From Ryuthela nishihirai (lineage: Eukaryota > Arthropoda > Arachnida > Araneae > Heptathelidae), in the NCBI GenBank assembly GCA_038380435.1, contig JAWZYU010000009.1, positions 67,671,901-67,735,900 of the forward strand: a DNA stretch of 64,000 bases, written 5' to 3'. The stretch's first letter is position 1. Each line of letters begins with the position of its first letter. Positions 1-11,745 of this stretch are shown here, one piece after another. The translations under genes were made by a program, and so were the position numbers. The notes below the pieces were generated by a model. It worked only from the letters and a program-made list of their open reading frames with translations, was not told the DNA's origin and searched no databases.

Positions 1-1293
1 AGAAAGAGCTGCCTTCGCGATGCTGTTCGAAGCCGCTCTTTGTCCTTCTTTCTGGACTTGGTGAATTCTCCCTGCACGCTCTCGTTTCTCTCCCGCTTGC
101 CTCTCGCTTTTCCTCCGACCTCTGCTTCTGCTTAGTTTGTTTTTCAACTTATTTAGGGAAAGTGTCTCGCTAGAAACGGGTAAGGAATGAAAAAAAAGGA
201 AAGAAATGCTACAGACGTAATTTACCGCACCAACATGTTCAAATCTGGAAGGATAATTTATTCTTCTTAGGGAAGGGAGAAACGACAAAAGAAACCTTTC
301 GTCAAGACCGTCTTGTAACAAAAACGCTGGCTCCGAGCATAAATAAACGACTTCACCGGTATTTGCCTCTAAAAGGGGGAATTCAATGTGAGCGGTTGTT
401 TTTAATCAGCGTGGCTTCGTTTCGGTTATAGCGTTGAGTTTTTTCCCTTTTTGACTTTGGCTTTCTATCTTTGCTGCTCCCTATTTTGCTTTAGCCGAAA
501 AGTTGTCTACTGAATCGGTGCCGCAAAGAAACGCTAGATACGGATTCAGGTCCTTATTTGGTGAGATGAATGGATGTTTGGTGGATGGTATATTCTAGAC
601 CAGGCCTGGTCATCCCACTGCCCTTTAGGAAATAACGTGCTGCCTATAAAGGAAACAATCAATACACTGAATCGAGATCAGTTCTTGCAATTATTTTGAC
701 GAAACCTTTTTAGATATATGACTAAACGATTTAGTCAATTAATACTATCATTAAAAATGACTTTTTTAATATTTAAATAAAGATATTTGCTTGATTCTTT
801 AAAATAGTTTTTATTTTATTCTCTACTGAATAGAAATGTATGTTTTTGATTTTAAGTAGATAATTATTTTCTGTCTCTTGAATAATAGAGTTTTTTTTAG
901 TGGATGTACACTAAGTTCGGATTGGACACCCCTGTAGTAGATGTATCTTAATAAGAATTAAAAATGAATTTGCGAGGTTGTTGTAGAAAGCTGACAAAAG
1001 AAAAATCTGTAAACGTCATTATTTAATAGATTACGTTTATAGTTAATATTTTGGTAAAAAAATATTAAAATATTTCAAAATAAATGTTTCGCGAAAACAT
1101 TCTGTTAGGATAAAAGTTGGTTGCACAATCTTTCAGTTTCGCCCACTATTTCATCCAGGAATTTATTTCATGGAGATGCTTTATTTCTCAGAGAGAGAGG
1201 AACTAAATAAAATATTATGGTCAACAAATCAATCAAACGATTATAACTAAAATATTTTATAAACTACTGAATCTTTACTAAGCACAAGATTTG
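1..1293. other. Intergenic stretch, no gene recognised
   Basis: The first 130 bases are pyrimidine-rich and richer in GC than the rest, and could be untranslated exon or promoter DNA, but no reading frame, splice pattern or known motif supports this. From about 660 onward the sequence is AT-rich and unremarkable up to the first SINE. Confidence 0.4.
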
Positions 1294-1668
1294 AGGCAGG
1301 GATTGACACTGTTTGTAGCGCGACAGGTTCGTAATCAGTAGTTCCCAGGTTCGAATCTCAGTTGTGCCTGGGTTGTGATTTATCTCCGCTAATCCCCTTT
1401 TTGTCCTCAGTGAGAAACGTGGCCTTGTTGTGCTTGGAAAGGATGTAGACCATTCGATGGGAAGTTAACCCATGGTCCCATGTGCAGGAGAGCCATACCA
1501 CCTGAACGTTAAAGAACAATCTGGATGGCCTTGATGGGAAGCTTCCATCTGTCTGCTGTTGAGTGGATCCCCTTCCTCAGTCTTCTCTGAGCTCTTGGAA
1601 TCTTGTCACCTGGTCGTTTAACCCACTGTGGATGCAAACCGGCCGTTTAGAGGTAAAACAACCTACCC
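1294..1668 (+). mobile_element. SINE-A copy, near full length
   Basis: A diverged copy of the main tRNA-headed SINE. The head carries the B-box-like ggttcgaatc at about 1350. The body has the family core (a 'taaagaac' segment near 1511), and the 3' end has the typical aggtaaaacaacc. The A-box region is decayed. No clear target site duplication was seen. Confidence 0.85.
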
Positions 1669-2545
1669 TTATCAGTTGTATTCATTATGCACAATTTTGC
1701 TGACTACTTCGACAACAACTCCAATATTAATTCCCAATATTATTTATTTGTGTATTAATACAAATTATTACACAAATAATATACATTCTCAATATTATTT
1801 ATTTGTATTTTATTGTATGCATTTGTATTTTACATTATTTATATCTATTTGTATTTTATTGTCGGAATTTTTATGGATTTCTGTAAGTTCTTAATGTATT
1901 AATACAAATAAATAATATTGGTTATAAATACAAATAAAAAAAAAACAGGAGTCCCACTTTCGCTGACCCTCACTAAACCAATCCTTTTCGGCTTTGAAGA
2001 TAGTTATTATGTTTATTTGGCCATTTATGATCTGGTACGATGCACGTAAACGTTTTATACAATATACAGAAAAACACGAAAAAGGATTTGATGATGTGAT
2101 ATTAAAAAGTTTGAAAAAAAAAGTGCATGAAGTGAACCCTTATAAGGCAGAATCTCATTTTATTGGAAAAGGCCGCATTGGTAAAGTTCAACTACAGTTA
2201 TCTCATAGAGGATCCTAAAACTTGTCCTCTAATGACAACCAGAAAACACTAACACGTAAAACAGAAGTGGCCAACCCAAACTTGGTGAAGATATACTAAA
2301 AAGGGAAAAAATACTACATTCTTAAAGGGAAACATGAATTCTCTAATAAAAACGAAAATATACATTTCTAATGAGTAATGTATCCGTAAAGTAGAACTAT
2401 ATTTTTAAGTGATAAGGAAACGATTTAAAAAGTCAAAATATTCATTTTTATGAGAAAAATGAATTGGCAAAATGATTTAGCTATGCACCTAAATATGTTT
2501 CGTCGAATTATTTGGAAGAAATGAGTCAGATTCTTCCAGAAGATT
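1669..2545. repeat. AT-rich stretch with inverted repeat 1734-1760 / 1897-1921
   Basis: The region is AT-rich. It has arms of about 25 bases (ccaatattatttattt at 1734 and its complement ending at 1921), and another direct copy of the arm starts near 1792. This gives a possible fold-back of about 190 bp. It may be a miniature element or decayed microsatellite. The short frame at 1994-2218 has no recognisable homology. Confidence 0.4.
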
Positions 2546-2546
2546 G

Positions 2547-2803
2547 CAGAAGCGTATCCTGGGGTTGGGGAATAACATATATATATATATTTCTAATGAA
2601 GTATCCAAAAGTCAGAGACTCGAGCACTTCACCCCCATTAGACTTCATTAGAAATTCAAGCATGTCATCTCCGTAGTAGATTAAACATTCCCTTCGTATT
2701 ATACTTTAATATTCACTGCCTCCCACATTAGACACTGAAACATTTCAATCCCCCCCGCTCACCATATATTGGGAATTTCTGGCTACGTCACTGTTAGTTA
2801 CAG
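2547..2803. mobile_element. Small inverted-repeat element (family X)
   Basis: The left end contains gcgtatcctgggg (about 2552) and the right end is gggaatttctggctacgtc (about 2781-2799). The complement of the right end gives gacgtagccag, similar in kind to the left end. Inside, atttctaatgaag at about 2591 is matched by cttcattagaaat at about 2643. Related ends occur at 14177-14598 and 25440-25487. The superfamily is not determined. Confidence 0.4.
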
Positions 2804-2952
2804 GCTAGTTATTGTTAAATTACGATAGTTCTGGTTTCAAGAGATGTATTAAAAAAAAACAATATCCGAAATTATTATTTTGCCATTCCTATTTGCAGTG
2901 TCATCAATATAGAATTTATTGTGGCATCTGTGGCTGTTTGCCTTTACATAGT

Positions 2953-4245
2953 CTAAGAGAACGCAGAGAAATCCAACCTGGTATTATTTAAGGAATTATT
3001 ATCACTAAAATTCTGTAGAGCAGAAGACAAGGAATCTAACCCTGAAGAGTTTAGAAAAGGATTATCATTAACAGCCTGAATAGTTAGAGATGAAAAATAT
3101 AATCGCTTATTACTTACGTAATGATTATCACTAAAAGTCTGTATGATGAGAACTAAAAATTTTAATAATGAATACATTAGGGAATGAATATCGCTAACAG
3201 ACGGGTGGAAGCTGAAGAATCTTATCATGATTAACTAAGGTATAATTATCACTGAAAATGGAAACTGAAATATCTAATTAAGAATCACTTAGAGAATGGT
3301 TATCATTTAACAGTGTGAATACTGAAAGCTGAAGAATCTGTTCATGAATTACTTATGAAATGATTATCACTAACACACTGAATAAGGAAAGCTGAAGAAT
3401 CTGTTCATGAATTACTTATGAAATGATTATCACTAACACACTGAATAAGGAAAGCTGAAGAATCTGTTCATGAATTACTTATGAAATGATTATCACTAAC
3501 ACAATGAATAAGGAAAGCTGAAGAATCTGTTCATGAATTACTTATGAAATGATTATCACTAACACACTGAATAAGGAAAGCTGAAGAATCTGTTCATGAA
3601 TTACTTATGAAATGATTATCACTAACACACTGAATAAGGAAAGCTGAAGAATCTGTTCATGAATTACTTATGAAATGATTATCACTAACACAATGAATAG
3701 GGAAAGCTGAAGAATCTGTTCATGAATTACTTATGAAATGATTATCACTAACACACTGAATAAGGAAAGCTGAAGAATCTGTTCATGAATTACTTATGAA
3801 ATGATTATCACTAACACACTGAATAAGGAAAGCTGAAGAATCTGTTCATGAAAAACTTATGAAATGATTATCACTAACACACTGAATAAGGAAAGCTGAA
3901 GAATCTGTTCATGAATTACTTATGAAATGATTATCACTAACACACTTAATAAGGAAAGCTGAAGAATCTGTTCATGAATTACTTATGAAATGATTATCAC
4001 TAACACACTGAATAAGGAAAGCTGAAGAATCTGTTATGAATTACTTATGAAATGATTATCACTAACACACTGAATAAGGAAAGCTGAAGAATCTGTTCAT
4101 GAAATACTTATGAAATGATTATCACTAACACACTGAATAAGGAAAGCTGAAGAATCTGTTCATGAATTACTTATGAAATGATTATTCCTAACACACTGAA
4201 TAAGGAAAGCTGAAGAATCTAATCAATAATTTACATAGAGATGAT
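2953..4245. repeat. 63-bp tandem satellite, about 20 units
   Basis: Between about 3310 and 4210 the unit repeats with an exact 63-base spacing (for example gctgaagaatctg at 3391, 3454 and 3517) and few changes. Upstream (2953-3300) and at the right edge the units are diverged, as expected of a satellite renewed in its centre. Sixty-three is a multiple of three. In the old left part the minus strand stays open for 91 codons with a 21-residue periodicity, but the homogeneous core carries a stop in every unit in that frame, so coding is unlikely. Confidence 0.95.
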
Positions 4246-4249
4246 TATC

Positions 4250-5095
4250 ATTGTGGAACTGAAGAATATCATCGTGAATTACTTATGGAACGATATTTTC
4301 CTCATAAGACTTTAAATTGAGATATGTGTTTGAAAAATCTAAAATTGCTTCAAAGTTTTCTTATTTGCGAGAAGTACAGAATTAAGTATAACTTGCGAGC
4401 AGTGCAGTATAAAGGCTTGCAAAATAGTTTTTTTGGAAATAAACACACAATGATAGAATAGTCTCCAAGCAACACTACGTCAACAGCTCTGCAGAGATCT
4501 CGTAGGACAGTGCCGCATCGCAGCAGTAGGTATATGGCAACAGATACACTCCCTACAGAGTCACGGCCACATCATCCGTTAACGTGTCACATGCGGCGAC
4601 ACCTCCACCTGTGCCCTTTAAATTAATGTCTTATAGGAAAGGCTTTCCACATCTCTCCTTAGTCTGAAAACGCAGCACGAAGAATAGGTGGAAAAGAAAA
4701 ATATCTTCATGGTGTAGGAAGCACAAGAATATTTTTGGCTTCAAGAAAAGAGTCCGAGATTTTTGTGAAACAAGTATATGATGATGATCATAAATATTCC
4801 CATGCGAAGGGAAAAAAGTTTCTCTGAATAGTAATTGGTTTTTGTCTAGATACATAAGCTTGGCACTATGCCCATAAATACTACATCGAGCTATAGCAGG
4901 CGATATAAGCTTTGTTTCTTTTATGTATTTGCTTTCAGTTAGTATGGTGGCTGGGCCAAAATAATAGCAGGATTGCAGAAAATAAAGCCTGGCAATTATC
5001 AGAAAATTGTGGGTTCGCCCCCATTCACAGCGAAACACAAATTTTATAGATAACGTTTCAAGTAAAATTTCCGTGTGCAAGTATTCTAGATTTAG
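4250..5095. other. Intergenic stretch, no gene recognised
   Basis: A minus-strand frame of 149 codons (4631-5080) lies here but has no recognisable domain. Part of it overlaps a tRNA-like B box (gtgggttcgccccc, about 5008) followed by cacagcgaaacac, which resembles the SINE-C head, so the frame is probably chance. Confidence 0.4.
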
Positions 5096-5099
5096 ATAA

Positions 5100-5232
5100 A
5101 ACGGAAACGTCGTTCTCTCACATTGATATCAAATTTAAAGGGGAAATTTTCTCGAGCTGTGAGAGATGCAAACCTCTACGACCTTCTGGTAACATGCCAG
5201 GTGCTCTAATCATTGAGCGACCAACTACATAT
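5100..5232 (-). mobile_element. SINE-C, tRNA-like head
   Basis: Read on the minus strand, there is a D-arm-like stretch (ggtcgctcaatgattagagc), then cacctggcatgttaccagaa, a B-box-like segment and ctctcacagc. The head at 13190-13290 shares cacctggcatgttaccagaa exactly. The anticodon position looks like gtt, which would suggest a tRNA-Asn ancestor (inference). It is too decayed for a working tRNA. Confidence 0.55.
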
Positions 5233-5282
5233 TAAGATATTTTCTATTCACGTAGGAGCTTTCCTACCTCGAATAGACAAAT

Positions 5283-6110
5283 CGATGTCACTTAAAGGTG
5301 GCTTCCAGAGAGCATCGTGAAAATCGGTATCTAAAAGAAGGACGCGTCCTTCTGAAGCCATTTGGTGACTACTTCGTTGACTACGTCATCAGATGAAAAA
5401 CGTGGTCCTCCATGACATTTTTTCAGCTTCACAAACAAGTGAAAATCTAAAGGCTCAAGGTCTGGACAGCATGGTGGGTTGGGTTGTTTTACCTCTGAGC
5501 GGCACGTTTTTTTGCACGCAATAGGCTAAATGGCCAGGTTATAAGGATTCCGAAGGTTCAGAGAACGTTGGGTAAGGGGACCCACTGGACAGCTGTTGGG
5601 AGAGAGTTAAGTTAGCCCCCGGCAAGGTCATATATAGCGTGTTCTTTAACATGCGCAGGGTGTAGCTCTCTGGAACAAGGGCCATGGCTTAACGTTCCAT
5701 CCGATGGATGGAGGGCTTTCCAAGTCCATCGATATCCCATACTGACCGTAGACAGGTGGGGAGTTTTGCAGTGATAAATCTCAACGCTGACCTAGCTGGG
5801 ACTTGAACCTGGGAACTGTAGATTACGAGCCTGGCACGCTACCGACTGAGTCACCCCCGCCCTCAGTATGGTAGATGGTGTGAAGACCTGCCCATTTCCA
5901 GATGTGGATGTCCCAATCTGTACAGTCTCACTACCATTTTCGAAATCCTGTACCATTTCCTCACTTGCTGCACTGACAGGACCTCCGAGACACACACACA
6001 CAGCTACAAACGTCCGATAAATGTCTATTGACTGGGTGTTCTATGCCCACAGAAATCGAATTGTTGTTGGTTTTCCAGCTTCGTATACACGCGCATACCT
6101 TCGCCATATT
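5283..6110 (-). pseudogene. Mariner-like transposase remnant, split by a SINE
   Basis: Read on the minus strand, 6110-5873 encodes pieces resembling the helix-turn-helix part of mariner transposases, including a VQDFENGSE stretch that matches the family's 'W-R-FENGR' segment. After the inserted SINE-A (5863-5476), 5475-5290 encodes DLEPLDFHLF and a downstream VVTKWLQKDASF, matching the family's 'SPDLxPxDFHLF ... WL' C-terminal part of the DDE domain. The middle of the gene, including the first two catalytic aspartates, is missing, and there are frameshifts. It is an old, dead copy of an arthropod-type mariner. The call rests on motif order, not on an alignment. Confidence 0.6.
5476..5863 (-). 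mobile_element. SINE-A copy with target site duplication
   Basis: A near full-length copy in reverse: the 3' end (gggttgttttacctctgag) is at the left, the tRNA-like head with the B-box complement (gacttgaacc) at the right. It is flanked by cagcatggt (5467-5475) and cagtatggt (5864-5872), an 8 of 9 match. It interrupts the mariner remnant. Confidence 0.9.
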
Positions 6111-6739
6111 CGATGTGACACTGCTCCTTACAACACAGGTGTTTAACATTGATGATTCCTACCACATGGAGATACTATTTGTTACTAATATGCGGTAGTG
6201 ACAGTCTCCAATATTTGTTAATTTGACAGGAATCCAACTGCATTTCTTGCTTTCTGGTATGTGCTAACAGCCACAATAATATTCAATTAATAAATTTCTT
6301 GACTATAATTGAGTTTTAAGATTACGAAATTATTTTTAAACATTGATATATAATTTAGAGGAAAAACTGTCTGAAGATTAATGGAATATGAATACACTAC
6401 ATCCCAGTAAAAAATCGTGTAACTCGTGAGTTCGTATCCAGAATTTAATATTTATCGTACATCTTCTAAGAATTTTACCTGGAAATCGTAAGCTTGTATC
6501 CCACAACATTCAAGATAATTTTTCCACTAAATGTTTATCGACGTGTAAGACTATTACATGACTTTACAACTGAATTATGCCGTCTGTACTAGTGTGGCAA
6601 AATCCAAAATTCAGACAAGAAATTAGAAACATCTTTGTGATACTGGTGATAGGGATAGGATATATTATAATGGCTAACCTTTCCATCACGTTATGAGGCA
6701 TTTAACTGTGGCCCCCAAGTCAAGGTTAGATATACTCGT
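6111..6739. other. AT-rich stretch, nothing recognised
   Basis: No open frame, repeat or motif that I can support. Confidence 0.4.
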
Positions 6740-6912
6740 CAAGGAGAGCTCGTAACGTTAAAGAGCACGCTGGATGAAACGGGAATTCTGAATCCCTTTC
6801 CCTCCTAATAGATACCCTTCCTTTACCTGGTTCTGAGAGCTTAATATCCTTTCTGTTGGGCCACTTAATCCACTGTGTACAAAAATTCCACTCATGAGCA
6901 AAACAAGCCTGT
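6740..6912 (+). mobile_element. SINE-A fragment, 3' half
   Basis: Starts in the conserved core (cgtaacgttaaagagcacgc) and runs to a decayed 3' end (gagcaaaacaagcc). The tRNA-like head is missing. Confidence 0.7.
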
Positions 6913-6994
6913 AAAGGTTCCACAAGTTTTCAGTATCGCGTAATTCTTATAAGTTTTTTCTTCTATTTTGTAAAATCGCCATAAAAATGCATCA

Positions 6995-8442
6995 GTAACA
7001 ATTTTCATCACATCTCCGAAGCCAGCTGTGCCTCTGACAGATTCTCTCAGATCTTCGTAACAATTGCGCGGAGTTACAAGAATTCTCTCAACTATCAAGA
7101 TTCGTTGAGATCCCCGTAGCAGGTGTACAAGTGATAAGATTCTCTCAGATCCTCGTAACAGCTGTACTGAGTTACGAGGATTCTCTCAACTGACAAGATT
7201 CTATCAGATCCCTGTAACATATGTACTATTGACTAAGTTCTCTCAATTGTATAACTGAACAAATTCTCTTAGATCCTCGTAATAGATGTACAACAGACAG
7301 GATTCTCGTAACAGGTGTACAACTGACTAGATTCTGTCAGATTCACGTAACAGGTGTGCAACTGAAAAGATTCTCTTAGATCCTCGTAATAGATGTACAA
7401 CTGACAATATTCTCTCAGCTATTCGCAACAGGCATATTACTGAAAAGATTCTCTCAGATCCTCGTAACAGTTGTACTGAGTTACGAGGATTCTCTCAATT
7501 GACAAGACTCTATCAGATCACCGTAACATGTGTACAACTGACTAGGTTCTCTCGATCCACATAACAAGTATACAACTGAAATGATTATCTTAGATCCTTG
7601 CAATAAACGTACAACTGACAAGATTCTCTTAGATCATCCTAACAGGTGTACACCTGTTAAGATTCTCTCAGATATTTGCAACAGATGTACAACTGACAAG
7701 ATTCTCTTAGATACTCGTAATATGTGTACAACTGACAGGATTCTCTCAGTTCATCGTAACAAATGTACACCTGATAAAAGCCTCTTATGTTCGTAACAGG
7801 TGTACAGCTGAAAAGGTTTTCAGATCTTGCAGATGACTCCTGAGATTTTGTTAGATTTCCATAAGTGACAACACTTGAGGATTTTTTTAAGATCTCATTT
7901 CGTGTATCTCTTATCAGTTGTGTCAAATCTCCATAGCAAGTGTACCTCTGCCAAGTTTCTGTCACATATACATAGTAATATCAAGACATTCAAAATGCTT
8001 TTATTACAGTACTTTTCTCAGAGCTATACCAGTTACTTTTACGTCTCCATACCAAATATATCCTGGCAAGTATTTATGCGTTCTTAGCAGAAATATACTC
8101 CTGACAAGTTTGTCAGATTTTCTTGATAGCTGGTACCCTGAGAAATGTCTGTCAGATCATTGTAGCAAGTGTTCCTCGATACTTTTCCTTCAAACTCAGT
8201 CTTCACAAGTTCCTGTTCTTACGAGCCTCCTTAGCAAGTGTACCTCTGAAAACTTTTTGTCAAAAATGCAAAGCAATTGTACCTTTCGAAAAGCTTTTAT
8301 CAAATCTCTTTATTGCAAGTACATTTTAAGAAGTTTTCTCAGATCACCTGATCAAGTATATTCTGGGAAGTTTCTCAATAGTTTTATTCTCTGACAAGTT
8401 CCTACTAGATCTCCAAGTGTTGTTGTAAGGCAAGTGTTGTTG
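6995..8442. repeat. 39-43 bp minisatellite, left block
   Basis: A degenerate tandem array built on a unit like gattctctcagatcctcgta followed by acaggtgtacaactgacaa. About 18 units are easily seen between 7080 and 7800. They fade into weaker units (gcaagtgtacctctg-type) up to the SINE at 8443. Period is about 39 with indels. The frames on both strands here follow the repeat and are not genes. Confidence 0.9.
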
Positions 8443-8857
8443 TTTGGGTTGTTTTACCTCTGAGCGGCACTTTTTTGCACACCACTGGCTAAATGGCCAG
8501 ATCACAAGGACCCTGAAGGCTCAGAGAAGGTTGGGGAAGGACCCTGAAGGCTCAGAGAAGGTTGGGGAAGGACCCTCTGGACCCACTGGAACAGCTGTTG
8601 GGAGACAGGTAGTAGCCTCCCGTCAAGGCCATCCAGCGTGTTCTTTAACGTGCACAGGATATGGCTCTCCCGCACACGGGTCCATGACTTAATGTCACAT
8701 CCGACGGCCTTTCCAAGCCCATCGGTGTCCCCTACTAACCGTGGGCAGGACGGGGAGTTTTGCGGAGATAAATCTCAACGCTGACCCAGCTGGGACTCGA
8801 ACTGGGAACTGCAGATTACGCGCCAGGCGCGCTACCGACTGAGCCATCCCCGTCCCC
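8443..8857 (-). mobile_element. SINE-A copy with internal 35-bp duplication
   Basis: A full-length reverse copy inserted into the minisatellite. A segment beginning aaggaccctgaaggctcag is tandemly duplicated (about 8507-8577), which makes this copy longer than the others. Flanks gcaagtgt / gaaagtgt may be the target duplication but are also part of the minisatellite unit. Confidence 0.92.
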
Positions 8858-10150
8858 TGAGGAAAGTGTATCCTGATAAATGCATTTCAAATTTTCACGA
8901 CAAGTTTTTCCGCAAGTTTCAATCAAATGTTCATAGCAAGAGTTCTGCTTAGGAGTTTCTGTATGATTTTCGTAGGAAGTTTACCCATGATAAAAGCTTA
9001 TTAGATTTACATGGCAATTATTCTCTTTATAATTTCTTGATCCCCTGAGATATTTCTGTCAGATCTACGTATCTAATATAGTTGTGAGTGGTATCTATTA
9101 TATCTTTACACCAATATGATAAAAGCTTATTAGATTTACATGGCAATTATTCTCTTTATAATTTCTTGATCCCCTGAGATATTTCTGTCAGATCTACGTA
9201 TCTAATATAGTTGTGAGTGGTATCTATTATATCTTTACACCAATATGATAAAAGCTTATTAGATTTACATGGCAATTATTCTCTTTATAATTTCTTGATC
9301 CCCTGAGATATTTCTGTCAGATCTACGTATCTAATATAGTTGTGAGTGGTATCTATTATATCTTTACACCAATATGATAAAGGCTTATTAGATTTACATG
9401 GCAATTATTCTCTTTATAATTTCTTGATCCCCTGAGATATTTCTGTCAGATCTACGTATCTAATATAGTTGTGAGTGGTATCTATTATATCTTTACACCA
9501 ATAATATACGGGACAATTTCTATCCGATCCTAGTAACAAGTATGACCCTGAAAATTAAATTTTTTTTTCAGATCGCCATAGTAAGTTTGCCCATGAGAAA
9601 TTTCAATTCTACAGAGATATATTCCTGATAAGCCTTTGAAAATTGTTCATGGAAAGGGTTTTACTGAAAAGTTTCTGTCAAGTGTTCACAAGAGTGCTTC
9701 TGATAAGTTTTTATCAGAACTTCCCAGCAAGTAATAGCCCTGAAACATATCAGTCATATGTCGATTACAAATGTAGAACTGAAGCTTTATGTCAGATTTC
9801 ATTAATAAGTTACAATCGACAAATTAATGTCAGATTTCATTAATAAGTGTACACCTGACAAATTAATATCAGATTTCATTAATAAGTGTACACCTGACAA
9901 ATTAATGTCAGATTTCATTAATAAATGTAACCTGACAAATTAATGTCAGATTTCATTAATAAGTGTACACCTGACAAATTAATGTCAGATGTACATAGGA
10001 AGCATATTCCAAAAAAGGTTAAGTCTACTTTTGTTAGTTCTTTTACATCTCTGAAGATAGGTACTCATGACAAGTGAATTCAGGACTCTACGGCAAGTGT
10101 GTTACTGAGAAGTTTGCCTCTTATCACTATGCCAAGTCTCCCTTATAAAT
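8858..10150. repeat. 39-43 bp minisatellite, right block
   Basis: This continues the array of the left block after the SINE insertion. Most units are strongly diverged, but two sub-arrays are homogeneous: a 129-bp higher-order block (8988-9503) and a 39-bp block (about 9775-9990, five units with acctgacaaattaatgtcag). Confidence 0.85.
8988..9503. repeat. 129-bp higher-order repeat, four near-identical copies
   Basis: The string agatctacgtatctaatata recurs at 9061, 9190, 9319 and 9448, exactly 129 bases apart. The copies differ at hardly any base (the fourth has aaggctta for aaagctta). The period equals three 43-base minisatellite units, so it looks like a recent amplification of a three-unit block. 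Confidence 0.95.
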
Positions 10151-11370
10151 TACTGTTAGATTTGGTTAACAAAAATACTGAATTTAGTAATAAAGTGTCA
10201 CAAGTAAATATCCTGTAAAAAGATATCCACTTTGAAAAATTTGCTGAAAAAGGTAATGTTTTTCCAGAAAATTATTTCAAATATACCGAATGTTTAAATA
10301 CTAGAAAATAATTAGTCTAAGATGTTATCTTATTTTTGTTGAGACTTGTGAAATCTGTGTATGCATTTGCCCCAGCATTCGTTTCTGGTGGTGAATTTTC
10401 TGCCTGTAGCATCTGGTGAATTTATTTGTTGTTGTCAGTAACAAATCATGTTTATCTGAATAAAAACAGAAACGTTGTCAGTTTTAGTTTTTGAGAATAA
10501 TGCAATCAGCCTAAGTCTGTGTTGTCTTTGTGAGAAATGAAAAAAAAAAAGAAAGCATTATGAAAATAATATTTTTATTGTAGGGTCTAGTGAGGAATGG
10601 AGATGTGTCACGCTAACTGGTGATCCTGCTGTAAATGCGTGACTTGTAGCACTCTACTGGTTACTATCAAGACCTTAGTGATAAAATAAAACAAAGCTGT
10701 TGAATGCTTGTCACGTTGAACTTTCTACTCACATGAAACTTTTTGTTTTCTTAACTCTTTTTGTTGACAAGAAATCCGAAGAGATAAAGTTTGAAGGGCA
10801 GAATCAAAAACATATTTGTTTGTTGTACGTGAGAGATTATACAAACCTTAACCCTTCCTAGAGCAAGATGGAGGATTGAGAGGCCTATCTAACTACGGGA
10901 GCATAATTTATAAATTTTAAATTTGAATGCTTGTTTAAATCAGGTTGCTCCAAAGTATGCTAGGAAAAATATAATTTTATATCTCTTTTTATATAATGTA
11001 AAAATCAGGCTTCAAATATTTAATTTAAAAAAAAGTTAGTTTTGAAAAGCATCTTGATTAGGGTAAAGATGTGCTTGCATGATACATGCACCACTTATTG
11101 AACATCACGGTTAGTTCTCTTCACCGCATGAGCATTGTTGGTTACAGCTTATTTATTGCACAAACTTTTGAGTTTTATGTCTCTTTTAATATCATACGTC
11201 TCCCTGTCATTCCTTTACATACCTGATACCGACCGGTCCCAAATTTCGTAAAAATATTTTCCTTGTGCGTCCCTCTCCCAACATAGGCGGATTTATAGGG
11301 GCGGATTTTAGGTACGCGCAGAAGTAGGGCCATGTGTTTCTGAGAGGTTCCAAAATTACACTCTTTAGGG
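10151..11370. other. AT-rich stretch, nothing recognised
   Basis: No gene, RNA or clear repeat could be supported. Confidence 0.4.
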
Positions 11371-11745
11371 TGTTGGGTTGTTATACCTCAGAGCGGCACT
11401 TTTTTTGCACACAGTGGGCATATATAGCCAGGTCACAAGGACTTCTTTTGGATATCATATGTGTTCTACAACTGTTAGGAGACAGATGGCCATTCAATTC
11501 AAGGCCATTCAATTTCGCGTCATTTCATTTCGCATTCAGAGTGTATGACTCTTCTACACACGTGGCCACAGCTGTACGTTCAGTCCGATGGATGGTCGCC
11601 TTTCCAAGCCCATGGGTTTAGGCTTTATGGCTGAGACCAGGGTTGAGGTTTAGCGGAGTTAAATCTCAATGACAACACAGATGGGACTCGAACCTGGGAG
11701 CTATAGATTACGAGTCTGCCACACTACCAACTGAGTGAACTTTAG
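11371..11745 (-). mobile_element. SINE-A copy, near full length
   Basis: A reverse copy. The 3' end (ttgggttgttatacctcaga) is at the left. The head at the right has the B-box complement gggactcgaacctgggag near 11682. Confidence 0.85.

Noticed and set aside
3310..4210. Repetitive protein encoded by the 63-bp satellite
   Set aside because: The homogeneous units contain a stop in the frame that is open in the diverged edge.
4631..5080. 149-codon minus-strand frame as a host gene
   Set aside because: No family motif, no good start context, and it overlaps a tRNA-like repeat piece.
8988..9503. CRISPR array
   Set aside because: The four units are contiguous 129-bp tandem copies with no unique spacers, in eukaryotic DNA.
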